Shown: positions 20,331 to 32,544, numbered from the stretch's first letter. The stretch is 64,000 bases of DNA from Pseudomonadota bacterium (GCA_023436615.1 JAEZIO010000072.1:1-64000); one strand, 5' to 3'. Notes: a model not told the origin generated them from the letters alone. Made by a program: numbers and translations.

Positions 20331-21124
20331 ATGACGGCCGACCTCGCCACGGTGCGGTCGGTGCTGTTCCTGCCGGCATCCAATCCGCGGGCGATCGCCC
20401 ACGCGCGCGAATCCGCCGCCGACATGGTGATCCTCGACCTCGAAGACGCGGTGAAGCCGGAGGATAAGGGGCGCGCGCGCTCCGCTGCATTGGAGGCCTG
20501 CGCCGAGCAATGGCCGATGCCGGTGGCGATCCGCGTGAACGGACCCGGCAGCGAGTGGCATTCGCTCGACCTCGACGCGGTTGCGCGGTCAGGCGCGCAA
20601 TTTGGCGTTTTGCCGCGGGCCACATCTGCGCGGCTGGTCCGGGAAGCTGCGGAAGCGCTGTCGAAGCCGGTGCTGGCTATGGTCGAAACCGCCGCGGGCG
20701 TTTTGGCTGCGCACGAAATCGCGCACGAAGCGGCCGCGCTGCTCGCCGGCACCAACGATCTTGCTGCCGACCTCAAGCTGCCGCCCGACGCAGGGCGTGC
20801 GCCGCTGCAAACCGCACTTCAGACGATCGTGCTTGCCGCGCGCGCGGCCGGTGTCCCGGTGTTCGACGGCGTCTTCAACGATCTTGAAGACCTCGACGCA
20901 TTCACTGCCGAGTGCAGCGAGGGCCGCATGCTCGGCTTCGACGGCAAGAGCCTGATTCACCCGAAGCAGATCGACTCGTGCAACCGCGCCTTCTCTCCTA
21001 CGGACGAGGAGCTCGCGCGCGCCCGCCGGCTGGTGGACGCATTCGGCGGCGGAGCGGAACGTTTCGAAGGCCAGATGATAGAGCGGATGCACGTCGAGGC
21101 GGCGCAGCGGCTCCTCGACCGCGC

Positions 21125-21128
<4 letters not shown>
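20331..21128 (+). CDS. HpcH/HpaI aldolase family, CitE-like CoA ester lyase
   Basis: 265 residues from the ATG at 20331, with GGAAGGA upstream. It resembles the beta subunit of citrate lyase and malyl-CoA lyase-type enzymes: RSVLFLPASNPRA at the start, VILDLEDAVKPEDK with metal-binding acids, VAIRVNGPGSEW, and a C-terminal GKSLIHPKQI. No other citrate lyase subunits are present, so a stand-alone CoA ester lyase or thioesterase is more likely. The Nudix gene overlaps its end. Confidence 0.88.
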
Positions 21129-23123
<1,995 letters not shown>

Positions 23124-23131
23124 CATCGTGG

Positions 23132-23153
23132 CCGACCCGACAAGCGGGGTCGG
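23132..23153 (+). other. hairpin between guaB and the rsmB-like gene
   Basis: CCGACCC pairs with GGGTCGG across an eight-base loop in the 36-base gap. There is no T-tract, so it may be a weak attenuator or an mRNA-stabilising structure rather than a terminator. Confidence 0.4.
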
Positions 23154-23159
23154 TGGTCC

Positions 23160-24335
23160 ATGACCCCGGCGGCGCGGCTTCAGGCCGCGATCGAAATCCT
23201 CGACGAGGTCATTGAAGCGGCGCGCAATGAAGGCGCTCCGGCCGATGCCATCGTCACGCGCTATTTCAAGACACGCAGGTACGCCGGATCGAAGGACCGC
23301 CGTGCCGTTCGCGAGCTTGTGTTCCGAGCCATCCGCCGCACAGCCGAGCGGCCGGATAACGGGCGCGCCGCGATCCTGGGGCTGGCCACTGACGATCCCG
23401 AGCTGATTGGCCGGTTCGGCGAAGCGCGCGGCCCCGAACCGATCGCAGAAGGGGAGGCGGCTTCAGCGGCAGGGATCGTGCCTGCCTGGCTCGTTCCCGA
23501 GCTGTCGCCGCTTGTGGCTCCGGCCGAATGGCCGGCACTCACCGAGCGCGCTCCGCTCGACCTGCGCGTGAACGTCGCCCGCACCTCGCGCGAAGCTCTC
23601 CTCGCCGCCTTTCCGGGTGCGTCGCCAACTCCGCGCAGTCCCTGCGGCATCCGGCTGCCCGCGGACAGCCGCATCGACGAAAGCGCTGCTTATCGGGATG
23701 GCCTTATCGAAGTGCAGGACGAGGGCAGCCAGCTCATCGCGCTGGCCTGCGCGCCCGCCGGGGGGCAGCGGATCCTCGACCTTTGCGCGGGAGCGGGCGG
23801 AAAGGCGCTGGCGCTCGCCTCGGCTGCACCCGACGCGACCATTCTTGCGTGTGACAGCAACCGCGGGCGTCTCGCAAAGCTGCCACCGCGGGCGGCACGG
23901 GCAGGCGCGGCGATCGAAACCCGCCTGCTCAATCCGCCGGGCGAGCTCGAACAACTCCAGGACTGGCACAATGCCGCGGATCTAGTCCTCGTCGATGCCC
24001 CCTGCTCGGGAAGCGGCACGTGGCGCCGCAATCCCGAAGGGCGCTGGCGGCTCACTCCCGACAGGTTGGATCGGCTGGCCGCCGTCCAGGCGCGACTAAT
24101 CGCGATCGCCGCCGAGCTCGTGAGGCCCGGGGGAGCCCTCGTCTACGCGGTCTGCTCCCTATTGACGCGGGAAGGGGCCGGCCAGGTCGACGCCTTCTTA
24201 GGCGGAGGTTCAGGTTGGATCGCGCAGGATATTCTTCTCGGTATCGGGCGTTCCGATGGTAACGGGCGGCTGCTTACGCCGGGCCATGACGCGACTGACG
24301 GGTTTTTCATCGCGCGGCTGGTGAAGCCATGTTAG
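23160..24335 (+). CDS. rsmB: RsmB/NOP-type 16S rRNA m5C methyltransferase
   Basis: 391 residues. An N-terminal NusB-like helical domain (about 1-130) is followed by a Rossmann SAM methyltransferase domain with ILDLCAGAGGKALALA. Motif IV is DAPCSGSGTWRRNPE and motif VI is YAVCSLL with the catalytic Cys at about 332. RsmB methylates C967 of 16S rRNA in E. coli; that exact target is inferred by family. It follows guaB. Confidence 0.88.
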   Translation: MTPAARLQAAIEILDEVIEAARNEGAPADAIVTRYFKTRRYAGSKDRRAVRELVFRAIRRTAERPDNGRAAILGLATDDPELIGRFGEARGPEPIAEGEAASAAGIVPAWLVPELSPLVAPAEWPALTERAPLDLRVNVARTSREALLAAFPGASPTPRSPCGIRLPADSRIDESAAYRDGLIEVQDEGSQLIALACAPAGGQRILDLCAGAGGKALALASAAPDATILACDSNRGRLAKLPPRAARAGAAIETRLLNPPGELEQLQDWHNAADLVLVDAPCSGSGTWRRNPEGRWRLTPDRLDRLAAVQARLIAIAAELVRPGGALVYAVCSLLTREGAGQVDAFLGGGSGWIAQDILLGIGRSDGNGRLLTPGHDATDGFFIARLVKPC

Positions 24336-24363
24336 AAACGCGGTTCGGCCTATGGAGAAGTTG

Positions 24364-24858
24364 ATGCGGATTTCGCTTCGTTTTCTGGCACTTGGAATGG
24401 CAGCAACGCTGGTCGCGAGCCCCGTCGTCGGACAGCGGCCGGATAATCAGATCCTTCCATTGTCCGTCCAGCTGCAGCAGCAGGCCGAGGCGCAGATTGC
24501 GGCCGGAAAGCTGACCGAGGCCGCCGACCTCCTCGAAACGGCCTTGGCCGTCGACCCACGCAACCGCTTCGCGTTCGTCGACCTTGCGCGGGTTGCGAAG
24601 CAGCAGAAGCTTTTCGGCAAGGCCATTCGCCTCGCCAACGAGGCGCTGCAGCTCGAGCCCAACGACCTCGATGCGATCGAAGTGCAGGGCGAGGCGATGG
24701 TCGAGCTCGGCGCAATCCCGCGTGCGCGGCAAAATCTGGCGAAGCTCCAGCAGCTTTGCTCGAACAATTGCCGCCAGGTCGCAGCACTCTCGACCGCCAT
24801 TTCACGTGGGCCGACGGTCGCTTCGGCAACGGCGCCGGAAGTGACCAAGAAGAATTAG
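24364..24858 (+). CDS. secreted tetratricopeptide repeat protein
   Basis: 164 residues from ATG 24364, which has GGAG six bases upstream; an ATG at 24352 is an alternative. The signal peptide ends near VVGQ. The mature part has about three TPR-like helix pairs (AEAQIAAGKLTEAADLLETALAVDP and following). It is probably a periplasmic scaffold; partners are unknown. Its stop overlaps the convergent rsmA stop (TTAG). Confidence 0.82.
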   Translation: MRISLRFLALGMAATLVASPVVGQRPDNQILPLSVQLQQQAEAQIAAGKLTEAADLLETALAVDPRNRFAFVDLARVAKQQKLFGKAIRLANEALQLEPNDLDAIEVQGEAMVELGAIPRARQNLAKLQQLCSNNCRQVAALSTAISRGPTVASATAPEVTKKN

Positions 24859-25670
24859 TGGAGAGCGCGCGCAAGCGCGACGAAATCATCGACTTCTAGC
24901 GTCTCCGCCCGCCGTTGCGGGTCGATGCCGAGATCGGCAACCGCCTCAAGCGCGCCCGGAATCGTCTTGAGCGTCGAGCGAAGCATCTTGCGGCGCTGCC
25001 CGAACGCCGCCTCCGTCAGCCGCGCCATGCGCGCCGGATCGACTCCCTCCGGCATCGGCCGCGGGGTGATGCGGACGACGGCGGACGCCACCTTGGGCGC
25101 CGGAACGAAGGCTGAGCGGCTGAGCTGCATCGCGATCCGCGCGTCGCTGCGCCATTGCGACAGGATTGAAAGGCGCCCGTACGCGCTGCTTCCCGCGGTT
25201 GCGACGATGCGCTCCGCAACCTCCTTCTGAAACATCAGCGTTAGCGAGGTCCACCATGGCGGCCACTCGACCGTCAGCCAGCGAAGCAGGAGGGCCGTCC
25301 CGACATTGTAGGGAAGGTTGGCGACCACGCTCGCCCCTCGGCCTACGAGCGCCGGCTCATCGACCCGCATCGCGTCGCCTTCGACGACCTCCAGCTTTCC
25401 GCGATATTCGTCGGCCAGTTCCGCAAGCGGCGGGACGAAGCGACGGTCGCGCTCCACCGCGACGACGTGGGCGCCACGTTCCAGAAGGGCCCGAGTGAGA
25501 CCCCCCGGGCCCGGACCGACCTCGTAGACGGTGCGCCCCGCAATCTCTCCGGCGCTTGCGGCGATCCTGCCGAGCAGCTGCCGGTCGAGGATGAAGTTCT
25601 GGCCGAGCGCCTTGCTGGCGTGAAGGCCGTGGCGGGCGATGACCTCCCGAAGCGGCTCTGGAGCGCTCAC
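24855..25670 (-). CDS. rsmA: 16S rRNA adenine-N6,N6-dimethyltransferase (KsgA)
   Basis: 271 residues from a GTG overlapping the pdxA stop. It dimethylates A1518 and A1519 of 16S rRNA during 30S assembly. GQNFIL near residue 22, the SAM site YEVGPGPGGLT, and the catalytic NLPYN motif are all present. It is the last gene of lptD-surA-pdxA-rsmA, a classic proteobacterial operon. Confidence 0.97.
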   Translation of the reverse strand: MSAPEPLREVIARHGLHASKALGQNFILDRQLLGRIAASAGEIAGRTVYEVGPGPGGLTRALLERGAHVVAVERDRRFVPPLAELADEYRGKLEVVEGDAMRVDEPALVGRGASVVANLPYNVGTALLLRWLTVEWPPWWTSLTLMFQKEVAERIVATAGSSAYGRLSILSQWRSDARIAMQLSRSAFVPAPKVASAVVRITPRPMPEGVDPARMARLTEAAFGQRRKMLRSTLKTIPGALEAVADLGIDPQRRAETLEVDDFVALARALH

Positions 25671-26671
25671 GCTGCCGCGGAGCGATGCATGGCGGAGGCA
25701 CCCGCGAGGCGGAGCGCCGCCGCCATCGGACGGGGGTCAGCCCGGTCTTCACCGGCAATGTCGAACGCAGTGCCGTGATCGGGCGCCGTCCGGACGATCG
25801 GGAGGCCGAGCGTGATGTTCACGGCATCCGTGAAGTGCAACGCCTTGACCGGAATCAGGGCCTGGTCGTGATACATGCACAGCGCCGCGTCGTAACGACC
25901 GCGCGCCGTCTCATGGAAAAGCGTGTCGGCCGGATGCGGCCCGGTCACTCGCCAGCCCTCGGCTCGAAGCGCGGCAACGGCGGGTTCGATGACCTCGATT
26001 TCGGCGCGGCCGAGAAGGCCGCCTTCGCCCGAGTGCGGATTGAGGCCGGTTACGGCGAGCCTTGGTTCGGCGATCCCGAAATTGCGCTGAAGCCCGCGCA
26101 GCGTCGTTCGCCCGCGCGATTCGATGAGGTTCGCCGTCAGCGCGTCGGGTACCTCGCGCAGCGTGATGTGCGTGGTGACGGGCACGGTACGCAGCGTGGG
26201 CCCGGCGAGCATCATCACGACATTGCCCGCTGCAATGCCGCAGCGTTCGGCGACGAACTCCGTCTGGCCCGGATGCTGGAATCCGATGGAGTAGAGCTGC
26301 TCTTTCGAGACGGGTCCCGTGACCACCGCCGCCGCCGAGCCGGACCGTGCGAGGCCGACCGCGATTTCGAGCGCATCGAGCGAGCAATGCGCGCCCGCGA
26401 CGCTGGGATGGCCCGGCCGGTCGGCCTCGGGCGACGGAAGCTCTATGAGCGGAAGACCGACATCGAACGCCGAATCCGCCTCGCGCGGGTCGTCGATGGT
26501 GGCGATCGGCCCGTCCCAGACAGCCCGAATCGAGCGCGAATCCCCGATCGCCACGAATGGCGCGAGCTCGAAGCGATCGCGATTGTCCCAGCATTTCGCC
26601 AGGACTTCCGGGCCGATCCCGGCTGGGTCGCCGAGCGAGACGGCGAGCGGAGGAAGCGCGGCGGATGTCAC
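25667..26671 (-). CDS. pdxA: 4-hydroxythreonine-4-phosphate dehydrogenase
   Basis: 334 residues from a GTG. It oxidises 4-phosphohydroxy-threonine in pyridoxal phosphate synthesis. LAVSLGDPAGIGPE is at the N-terminus, TGPVSKEQLY in the middle, and metal-ligand histidines occur in the HPGQTEF and MYHDQ regions. It sits between surA (10-base gap) and rsmA (four-base overlap). Confidence 0.97.
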   Translation of the reverse strand: MTSAALPPLAVSLGDPAGIGPEVLAKCWDNRDRFELAPFVAIGDSRSIRAVWDGPIATIDDPREADSAFDVGLPLIELPSPEADRPGHPSVAGAHCSLDALEIAVGLARSGSAAAVVTGPVSKEQLYSIGFQHPGQTEFVAERCGIAAGNVVMMLAGPTLRTVPVTTHITLREVPDALTANLIESRGRTTLRGLQRNFGIAEPRLAVTGLNPHSGEGGLLGRAEIEVIEPAVAALRAEGWRVTGPHPADTLFHETARGRYDAALCMYHDQALIPVKALHFTDAVNITLGLPIVRTAPDHGTAFDIAGEDRADPRPMAAALRLAGASAMHRSAAA

Positions 26672-26681
26672 CCGCCGGACC

Positions 26682-28046
26682 TTAACGGTATTCGATCACC
26701 GCATCACGTCGAAGATCGCGCAGGTAGCGCCGGGCGCGCAAGTTGACGCGCTCTTCGTTGAGCTGGGCATAGACCTGGTCGAAGGTCGGGGCCCGCGGAT
26801 CGACCTCGTCGCGGCCGCACAGCACCAGGACGCGAACGCCTTCCTCGAGATTGCCGAACGGCCGTGTCGCCTGGCCGACCTGCATCGGAAGCATGATTTC
26901 CTGAAGGGCGGGCGGAAGGTCGCGAAGCCTGATTTCGTCGCTCGATACGACCTCGCCCTTGAAGTCGGCCGCGATCTTGTCGGCACCGCCGCAACCGCCG
27001 ACCGTCTGGGCGGCCTGCGCGAAGCGCGCGATGACCGGTTCCGCCTGCTGCCGCGTTGCCCCCTTCGGGAAGGTGATCGAGATCTGCTTCAGGCTAAGCA
27101 CCGCGTTGCGCGGATCGGGCGCGAGCACCTTGCGAACGTCCTGCACCGCGACGATCGACACGCCTCCCGGAACGGCGATCGGGGCGCTGATCTGGCCGGG
27201 GCTCATCGACTGGACGACCGGCGACAGCTCTTGCGGAAGCTGTCCCGGCCGAAGCCATCCGAGGTCGCCTCCGACGGCGGCCGTGGATGCTTCCGAATAT
27301 TGGCGCGCATAGGCGGCGAAGGATGCGCCGTTGCGGAGTTGCTCGATAATCTGGTTTGCCGTCGCCGTGGCCTTGGCGATGTCCCCGGCAGCCGCGGAGA
27401 GATAGATTTCGCCGACGCGATATTCGTTGCTGCCCTTGGCGGCATTCAAGCGGTCGAGCACGGCCTTCACCTCGTCGTCACCGACGCTGACGGTGCTCTC
27501 GATCCGCTTCTGCTGAAGCCGGGACCATGCGATTTCGCCTTTGATCTGCCGCCGGTACGACTTCATCGAGGAGCCGTGGCCCTTGAGATAATCGCCGAGC
27601 TGCTCGACGGTTTGCTTGTTCTCGCTGGCGATGCGCTGGACCACCTTGTCGATGTCGGAGTCGGTGACGTCGATCTTGTCGGCCTTTGCGGCCTGGATTT
27701 GCAGCGTCTCGTCGATGAGGTTGCGCAGCACCTGTTGGCGAAGCTGCTCCATCTGGTCGGCGGGAATCTCGCCGCCGTTCGCGATGGCCAGGAAGGCGAG
27801 CCGCTGGTCGATATCCGACTGCGTAATCACCTCGCCATTCACGATCGCTGTGGCCTTCACCACCGACGGCATCGTCGTTCCGAACAGCTGCACGTTTTCG
27901 GGGAGGTTGAGCGGGCGTGAACCCGGGCGCGCGGCTTCCGTCGCGGGGGCAGAATTCGTCTGGGCGAGCGCGGCCGTAGCCAGACCGACTGCAAGTGCCG
28001 CGATGCCAACCCGGGTGCGCGTCCCGAGGAATTGAGAAACTGCCAC
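26682..28046 (-). CDS. surA: SurA-like periplasmic chaperone and peptidyl-prolyl isomerase
   Basis: 454 residues from the GTG at 28046, which has AGGGA nine bases upstream; a TTG at 28070 would put eight residues before it. The signal peptide ends near AALAQ. A SurA N-terminal helical domain (about 60-190) precedes parvulin-type PPIase modules with GDLGWLRPGQLPQEL. SurA escorts outer membrane proteins, including LptD, to the BAM complex, in keeping with lptD directly upstream. Confidence 0.93.
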   Translation of the reverse strand: MAVSQFLGTRTRVGIAALAVGLATAALAQTNSAPATEAARPGSRPLNLPENVQLFGTTMPSVVKATAIVNGEVITQSDIDQRLAFLAIANGGEIPADQMEQLRQQVLRNLIDETLQIQAAKADKIDVTDSDIDKVVQRIASENKQTVEQLGDYLKGHGSSMKSYRRQIKGEIAWSRLQQKRIESTVSVGDDEVKAVLDRLNAAKGSNEYRVGEIYLSAAAGDIAKATATANQIIEQLRNGASFAAYARQYSEASTAAVGGDLGWLRPGQLPQELSPVVQSMSPGQISAPIAVPGGVSIVAVQDVRKVLAPDPRNAVLSLKQISITFPKGATRQQAEPVIARFAQAAQTVGGCGGADKIAADFKGEVVSSDEIRLRDLPPALQEIMLPMQVGQATRPFGNLEEGVRVLVLCGRDEVDPRAPTFDQVYAQLNEERVNLRARRYLRDLRRDAVIEYR

Positions 28047-28115
28047 CAGTGATTTTCCCTTATTGCCCAAACAAATCCGCGACTTCGCCTTTAGCCGCGC
28101 CCGCTGAACGCAGGC

Positions 28116-30344
28116 TTAGCGGCCGAGGCCCTTCAATGCGATCTGGAGCGCGAAGGTGCTGCCTTTGCGGAACTCCCCGAGGCGCTCATAGTCGCGACGC
28201 CAGGTGACGCCAAGCTCCAGGCACTCGTCTTCATAGGCGAGTCCGAGACGGTTGCGGACGGGCTCGTACCCGTCCGCGATCGAGAAGGGGTCCTCGTCCT
28301 TGCCGGTAAGGTCGATCACGGTCGCTCCGAACACGGACCAGTAGCGGGCGAACTTCAGACGGCCGGCAAGCCGAAGCTCCTCGCGGTCGCGCAGGTCTTC
28401 GACCGCGGGATCGATGTCGCGGTTCAGCCGAAGGTAGCCAATCTGCGCATAGGTCTCGTTGCTTCCGATCGTCAGGTCCAACTCGTTGCGGCGAATGGCG
28501 AGATTGTCCTTGTCGACCCGGAAGCGGTGGGTGACGTCCAGGAAGCGGCCGTAGCGAATGCGCGTCCGCCCGACGACATCCGACAGTCGATCGGTGAGGC
28601 CCGTGCCTTCGGGAAAGATGCCCGGGCGCCGGTTCAGCCGATAGCTCTGCCCCACTGTCGTGCTGATCGACAGATTGGGGCGGTCGTAAAACCATTCGAC
28701 GCCGTAGGTCACTCGCGACGAATCCTCCCATCGGTCGTAGCCGGGGAAGCGGTTGAGCGCGAACAGGTTGCTGTCCTCGAGGTCGACGGACCGCGCGTCC
28801 TCGTTGGGAATCGAGAGATTGGGCGTCGGCGGAGTGGCGACGATCTGCACGCGGGGGACGATGCGCTGGACGCCTCCGAGCAGGGGGCCGATCAGGGGCC
28901 ACTGCGCATCGGCCGCCAGCGCGGCGATTGCGCGCGTGTGCCAGCCATTGGTGCCGCGGTAGATCGGGACGACCGTCTCGCCTGCTTCGTCCGTGTGATA
29001 GACGTCGCCGCGCGCGTACGCCGTCAGCGTCAGCTGCTGCCCGAAAGAGGTCAGTCGGCGGGCATCCCAGCGCGCGCTTGCGAACGCGCGCTGTGTGTCC
29101 TGCCCGTCGATGCGAACGATCGACAGGCTGTTGGCCTGCAGTTGCACCTTGCCGCCGATCACCGGCGGTTCGAGGTTGAAGCGCGCGTCGATGGCGGGCA
29201 GCGCGATCGGGATTTCCTTCTGCACGTCGTCGACGCGCAGTCCCTGGAAGGCCCAACCGGCGATGCTGATGTAGGAGTCGGGGCTGATGCGCTCGGCGTT
29301 CAGGAAATTGCGCAGCCGGTCGTCGCGCGTGATGTCGTAGCGGCGGGTGACGGTCTTGTCGGTCGCGACCCGGAAGAAGCCAGTGACGGTCCACAGAGGA
29401 TCGAGCTGCGCTCTTCCATTCGCCTCGAAATAGCCGCGCAGACGCCGGTCGCGGTCCTCGTTAAGCGGCGTGAGCGCCGCGAGGTCAGCGCTTTCGACGC
29501 GGCTGTAGGCGAGAAAACCGCCGACGCGGAAGGCTCCAAGCCTGTTGAGCTCGCGATACCTCGCTTCGATCGCAGGCAGGGTGCCCGTGTAGATGTGCGG
29601 GATCAGCGCAAGGTCGCGATTGGGCGCGATTCGCCAGTAATAGGGAAGGGCGACCTCGAAGCCATTCTTGCGCGAGATCTTCAGTTCGGGGACCAGCCAC
29701 CCGGTGGCCCCGCCCTCTCCGCCGCCGGTGCCGACGCTGAAGATCGGCAGCAGGGGCAGGGTTACGCCGAAAAGCTGCAATCGCCCGCCCTGGAAACGGA
29801 CACGGCCGTTGGCAGGGTCATCGATTACCCGGGCCGCGGTGATCATCCAGCTCGGTCGCTTGGGGCAACCGCTGTCGCTCGTTACGGGGCACGGCGAGTA
29901 GACGGCGTTCTCAAGCGTGATGATCCCGTTGCCGCGCGTGCCGCGCTCGGCAGCGATCCGGCCGCCGCTTTCGAGGACGACCAGCAGGTTGTCGACCGTT
30001 CCGTCGCGGAGCGTGTCCGTTAGGACGACGCTGTCGCCGACAAGCTTGTCGCCCTCGGGATTGACCACAACGACGTTGCCGCTGGCTCGGACTTCGCCGG
30101 TCCCACGATTCCAGGTGACGGTATCCGCGGCCAGATAATTGCCCTCGCGAGCCATGCGCACTCGCCCCGATGCGGAGACGATCTCGCTGTCACTGTCGTA
30201 AACCACCTGGTCGGCGCTGAACTCGATCGGCGCGCTCGCGTCGGCGACCGCCGCGACTTCGGGCTGAGCGTCCTGAGCCGCAGCTGCGGCGGCCGGAACG
30301 ATCAGCAGCGGCAGCGCCGTCCACCAGGTCAACCGATTAGGCAA
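28116..30344 (-). CDS. lptD: LPS-assembly protein LptD
   Basis: 742 residues from a TTG with GGAAGGA just upstream. A signal peptide (ends near AAAAQ) is followed by an OstA/LptA-like beta-jellyroll (about 38-150) and a large C-terminal beta-barrel with alternating strands. Cys residues occur in the SPCP...SGCP pair and near the end (DECLEL), which may form the disulphides known for LptD. It inserts lipopolysaccharide into the outer leaflet. First gene of the operon with surA, pdxA and rsmA. Confidence 0.96.
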   Translation of the reverse strand: MPNRLTWWTALPLLIVPAAAAAAQDAQPEVAAVADASAPIEFSADQVVYDSDSEIVSASGRVRMAREGNYLAADTVTWNRGTGEVRASGNVVVVNPEGDKLVGDSVVLTDTLRDGTVDNLLVVLESGGRIAAERGTRGNGIITLENAVYSPCPVTSDSGCPKRPSWMITAARVIDDPANGRVRFQGGRLQLFGVTLPLLPIFSVGTGGGEGGATGWLVPELKISRKNGFEVALPYYWRIAPNRDLALIPHIYTGTLPAIEARYRELNRLGAFRVGGFLAYSRVESADLAALTPLNEDRDRRLRGYFEANGRAQLDPLWTVTGFFRVATDKTVTRRYDITRDDRLRNFLNAERISPDSYISIAGWAFQGLRVDDVQKEIPIALPAIDARFNLEPPVIGGKVQLQANSLSIVRIDGQDTQRAFASARWDARRLTSFGQQLTLTAYARGDVYHTDEAGETVVPIYRGTNGWHTRAIAALAADAQWPLIGPLLGGVQRIVPRVQIVATPPTPNLSIPNEDARSVDLEDSNLFALNRFPGYDRWEDSSRVTYGVEWFYDRPNLSISTTVGQSYRLNRRPGIFPEGTGLTDRLSDVVGRTRIRYGRFLDVTHRFRVDKDNLAIRRNELDLTIGSNETYAQIGYLRLNRDIDPAVEDLRDREELRLAGRLKFARYWSVFGATVIDLTGKDEDPFSIADGYEPVRNRLGLAYEDECLELGVTWRRDYERLGEFRKGSTFALQIALKGLGR

Positions 30345-30535
30345 CGGTTCCTTCCGCCTGTCCCGCTAAGCTCCGATGCCCGGCTATTGCACCTTGTCTC
30401 GTACTGGACAATCGCCTTCCGCACCCCTCTGCCGCTGCATGTTACCGGCTCGTCGGCAGCGCCTTTGCCATAGCGGGCACGCCGTCCTAAAGGCCCCGCA
30501 ACCCAGCCATAGCTTGCCAAGGATGCCGATCCACA

Positions 30536-32002
30536 ATGCAGATTCAATTCGCTGCCGCCCGACCGGACGGAGATTTCGCGCTCGTGGTCCCGTCTGCCGG
30601 CAGCAACCGACCGGCCGCGGACTCGCTCACTGACAAGGCGAAGCTGGATTCCGCGCTGAAGCGGCAGCGTTTCGAGGGAGACTCGGGGAGCGCCGCCGAC
30701 CTGTTCGTCGACGACGGCGGTAATACGCGCCGTCTGATCGTCGTCGGCACCGGCTCGGATTCGGCTCCCGCCGACACCGCAGAGAAGCTTGGCGGAACTG
30801 CCGTCGCGCGTCTGCTGACGTCGGGCGAGACTCATGCCGTGATCGATCTCACCGGTCTCGATTTCGATGCGGACGCCACAGCGCGCGTGGCTCTTGCCGC
30901 CGAACTCCGCTCGTGGCGCTACGACCGCTATCGCACCAAGCTCAAGGACAAGCAGAAGCCGACACTGAAGGCCGTCACGATCGTAGGTGGCGCGGACGGG
31001 GCGGGCGAGCGCTGGAAAAGCCGCTGGAAGCCGATCGCCGAGGGCATCGACCTGACGCGCAGCCTCGTCACCGAGCCGGCAAACGTGATCTATCCCGAGA
31101 GCTTCGTCGAACGCTGCCGCGACCTCGCGAAGCTCGGAATCGAAATGGACGTCCTCAATGCCGAACAAATGCGGGAGCTCGGCATGGGCGCGCTTCTCGG
31201 CGTAGCCCAGGGCTCTGTTCGCGAGCCGAGGATGCTCGTGCTGCGCTGGAACGGCGGCAAGCCCGGTGCGGCCCCCGTAGCGTTCGTCGGGAAGGGCGTC
31301 ACCTTCGATACCGGCGGGATTTCGATCAAGCCCGCGCAGGGCATGGAGTCGATGAAGTGGGATATGGGCGGCGCCGCTGCGGTCGCCGGGACGATGAAAG
31401 CCCTGGCCCTGCGCAAGGCCAAGGCGAACATCGTCGGCGTCTGCGGGCTGGTCGAGAACATGCCTGACGGCAATGCCCAGCGGCCCGGCGACGTGGTCTC
31501 GACGATGTCGGGCCAGACCGTGGAGGTCATCAACACCGATGCCGAAGGCCGGTTAGTGCTTGCTGACGCGGTCACCTACGTGCAGCGCAAGTACAGTCCG
31601 ACGACGATCGTCGACCTTGCGACCCTGACAGGCGCGATCCTCATCAGCCTCGGGCACGAGTTCGCCGGATTGTTCACCACGGATGACGACCTCGCCTCGC
31701 AGCTGCTCACCGCCGCTAACGAAAGCGGTGACAAATTGTGGCGTATGCCGCTCGCGGATTCCTTCGACCGGCTGATCGATTCGCCGATCGCCGACATGAA
31801 GAATGTCGGGCCGCGTGAAGGGGGATCGATCACGGCGGCGCAGTTCATCAAGCGGTTCATCGACGACGGCGTGGCCTGGGCGCACCTGGATATCGCGGGC
31901 ATGGCGTGGGCCGACAAGGCGAGCTCGACCTATGACAAAGGCGCGACCGGCTTCGGCGTTCGCCTGCTCGACCGCTTCGTCGAGGACACGCTCGAGTCCT
32001 AG
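30536..32002 (+). CDS. pepA: leucyl aminopeptidase (M17)
   Basis: 488 residues. It removes N-terminal residues from peptides using two divalent metals. The C-terminal catalytic domain shows VGKGVTFDTGGISIKP, DMGGAAAVAG and the signature NTDAEGRL with metal-ligand Asp and Glu. The N-terminal domain is variable, as in the family. It is divergent from lptD across 191 bases and is followed by holC after eight bases. Confidence 0.97.
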   Translation: MQIQFAAARPDGDFALVVPSAGSNRPAADSLTDKAKLDSALKRQRFEGDSGSAADLFVDDGGNTRRLIVVGTGSDSAPADTAEKLGGTAVARLLTSGETHAVIDLTGLDFDADATARVALAAELRSWRYDRYRTKLKDKQKPTLKAVTIVGGADGAGERWKSRWKPIAEGIDLTRSLVTEPANVIYPESFVERCRDLAKLGIEMDVLNAEQMRELGMGALLGVAQGSVREPRMLVLRWNGGKPGAAPVAFVGKGVTFDTGGISIKPAQGMESMKWDMGGAAAVAGTMKALALRKAKANIVGVCGLVENMPDGNAQRPGDVVSTMSGQTVEVINTDAEGRLVLADAVTYVQRKYSPTTIVDLATLTGAILISLGHEFAGLFTTDDDLASQLLTAANESGDKLWRMPLADSFDRLIDSPIADMKNVGPREGGSITAAQFIKRFIDDGVAWAHLDIAGMAWADKASSTYDKGATGFGVRLLDRFVEDTLES

Positions 32003-32010
32003 GCACCGCC

Positions 32011-32469
32011 GTGCGGGTCGATTTCTACCAGCTGGGCGCCGTCCCGCTCGAACAGGTCATAGCCAGCCTGTCAGAGAAGCTGCTGGGGCAGGGGGAACGA
32101 CTGCTGGTGGTAGGGTCTGACGATGCGCAGCTTGCGCGGCTCGACCGCCTTCTCTGGGATCAGGGCCCGACCAGCTTCCTTCCGCATGGCTCGGCCGGCG
32201 GGAGCGAGGATGCGCGCCAGCCGATCCTCCTTTCCACGACGCCCGATGCTGCGAACAGGGCGCGCAACCTGCTGATCGCGGACGGCAGCTGGCGGGAAGC
32301 GGCCCTCGCGTTCGACCGTGCCTTCCACCTGTTCGATGCGGAAACCGTCGAGGAGGCGCGCGACGCGTGGCGATCCCTGGCGTCGCGCACCGACGTTGAA
32401 CGGCATTACTGGGCGAATGAAGATGGCCGCTGGGTAGAGAAATCCGCGGCAGCCAAAGGCGAGCGGTAA
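32011..32469 (+). CDS. holC: DNA polymerase III chi subunit
   Basis: 152 residues from a GTG. VDFYQLG opens the protein, and the conserved DRLLWDQGPTSFLPHG segment and ILLST strand follow. Chi bridges the clamp loader to SSB. The order pepA-holC is conserved in many proteobacteria, which supports the call. Confidence 0.94.
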   Translation: MRVDFYQLGAVPLEQVIASLSEKLLGQGERLLVVGSDDAQLARLDRLLWDQGPTSFLPHGSAGGSEDARQPILLSTTPDAANRARNLLIADGSWREAALAFDRAFHLFDAETVEEARDAWRSLASRTDVERHYWANEDGRWVEKSAAAKGER

Positions 32470-32520
32470 ACCTTTCGGATACCCGCGCCTCCGCCAGACG
32501 CCGGGATGACTCGGCTCGTC

Positions 32521-32544
32521 GTAAACTCCCCGGCAAACGTTTAC
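32521..32544 (+). promoter_or_regulatory. inverted repeat upstream of the glycine-zipper gene
   Basis: GTAAAC and GTTTAC face each other across 12 bases, 65 bases before the next start codon. It could be an operator or a transcript hairpin. Nothing in the sequence names the regulator. Confidence 0.3.
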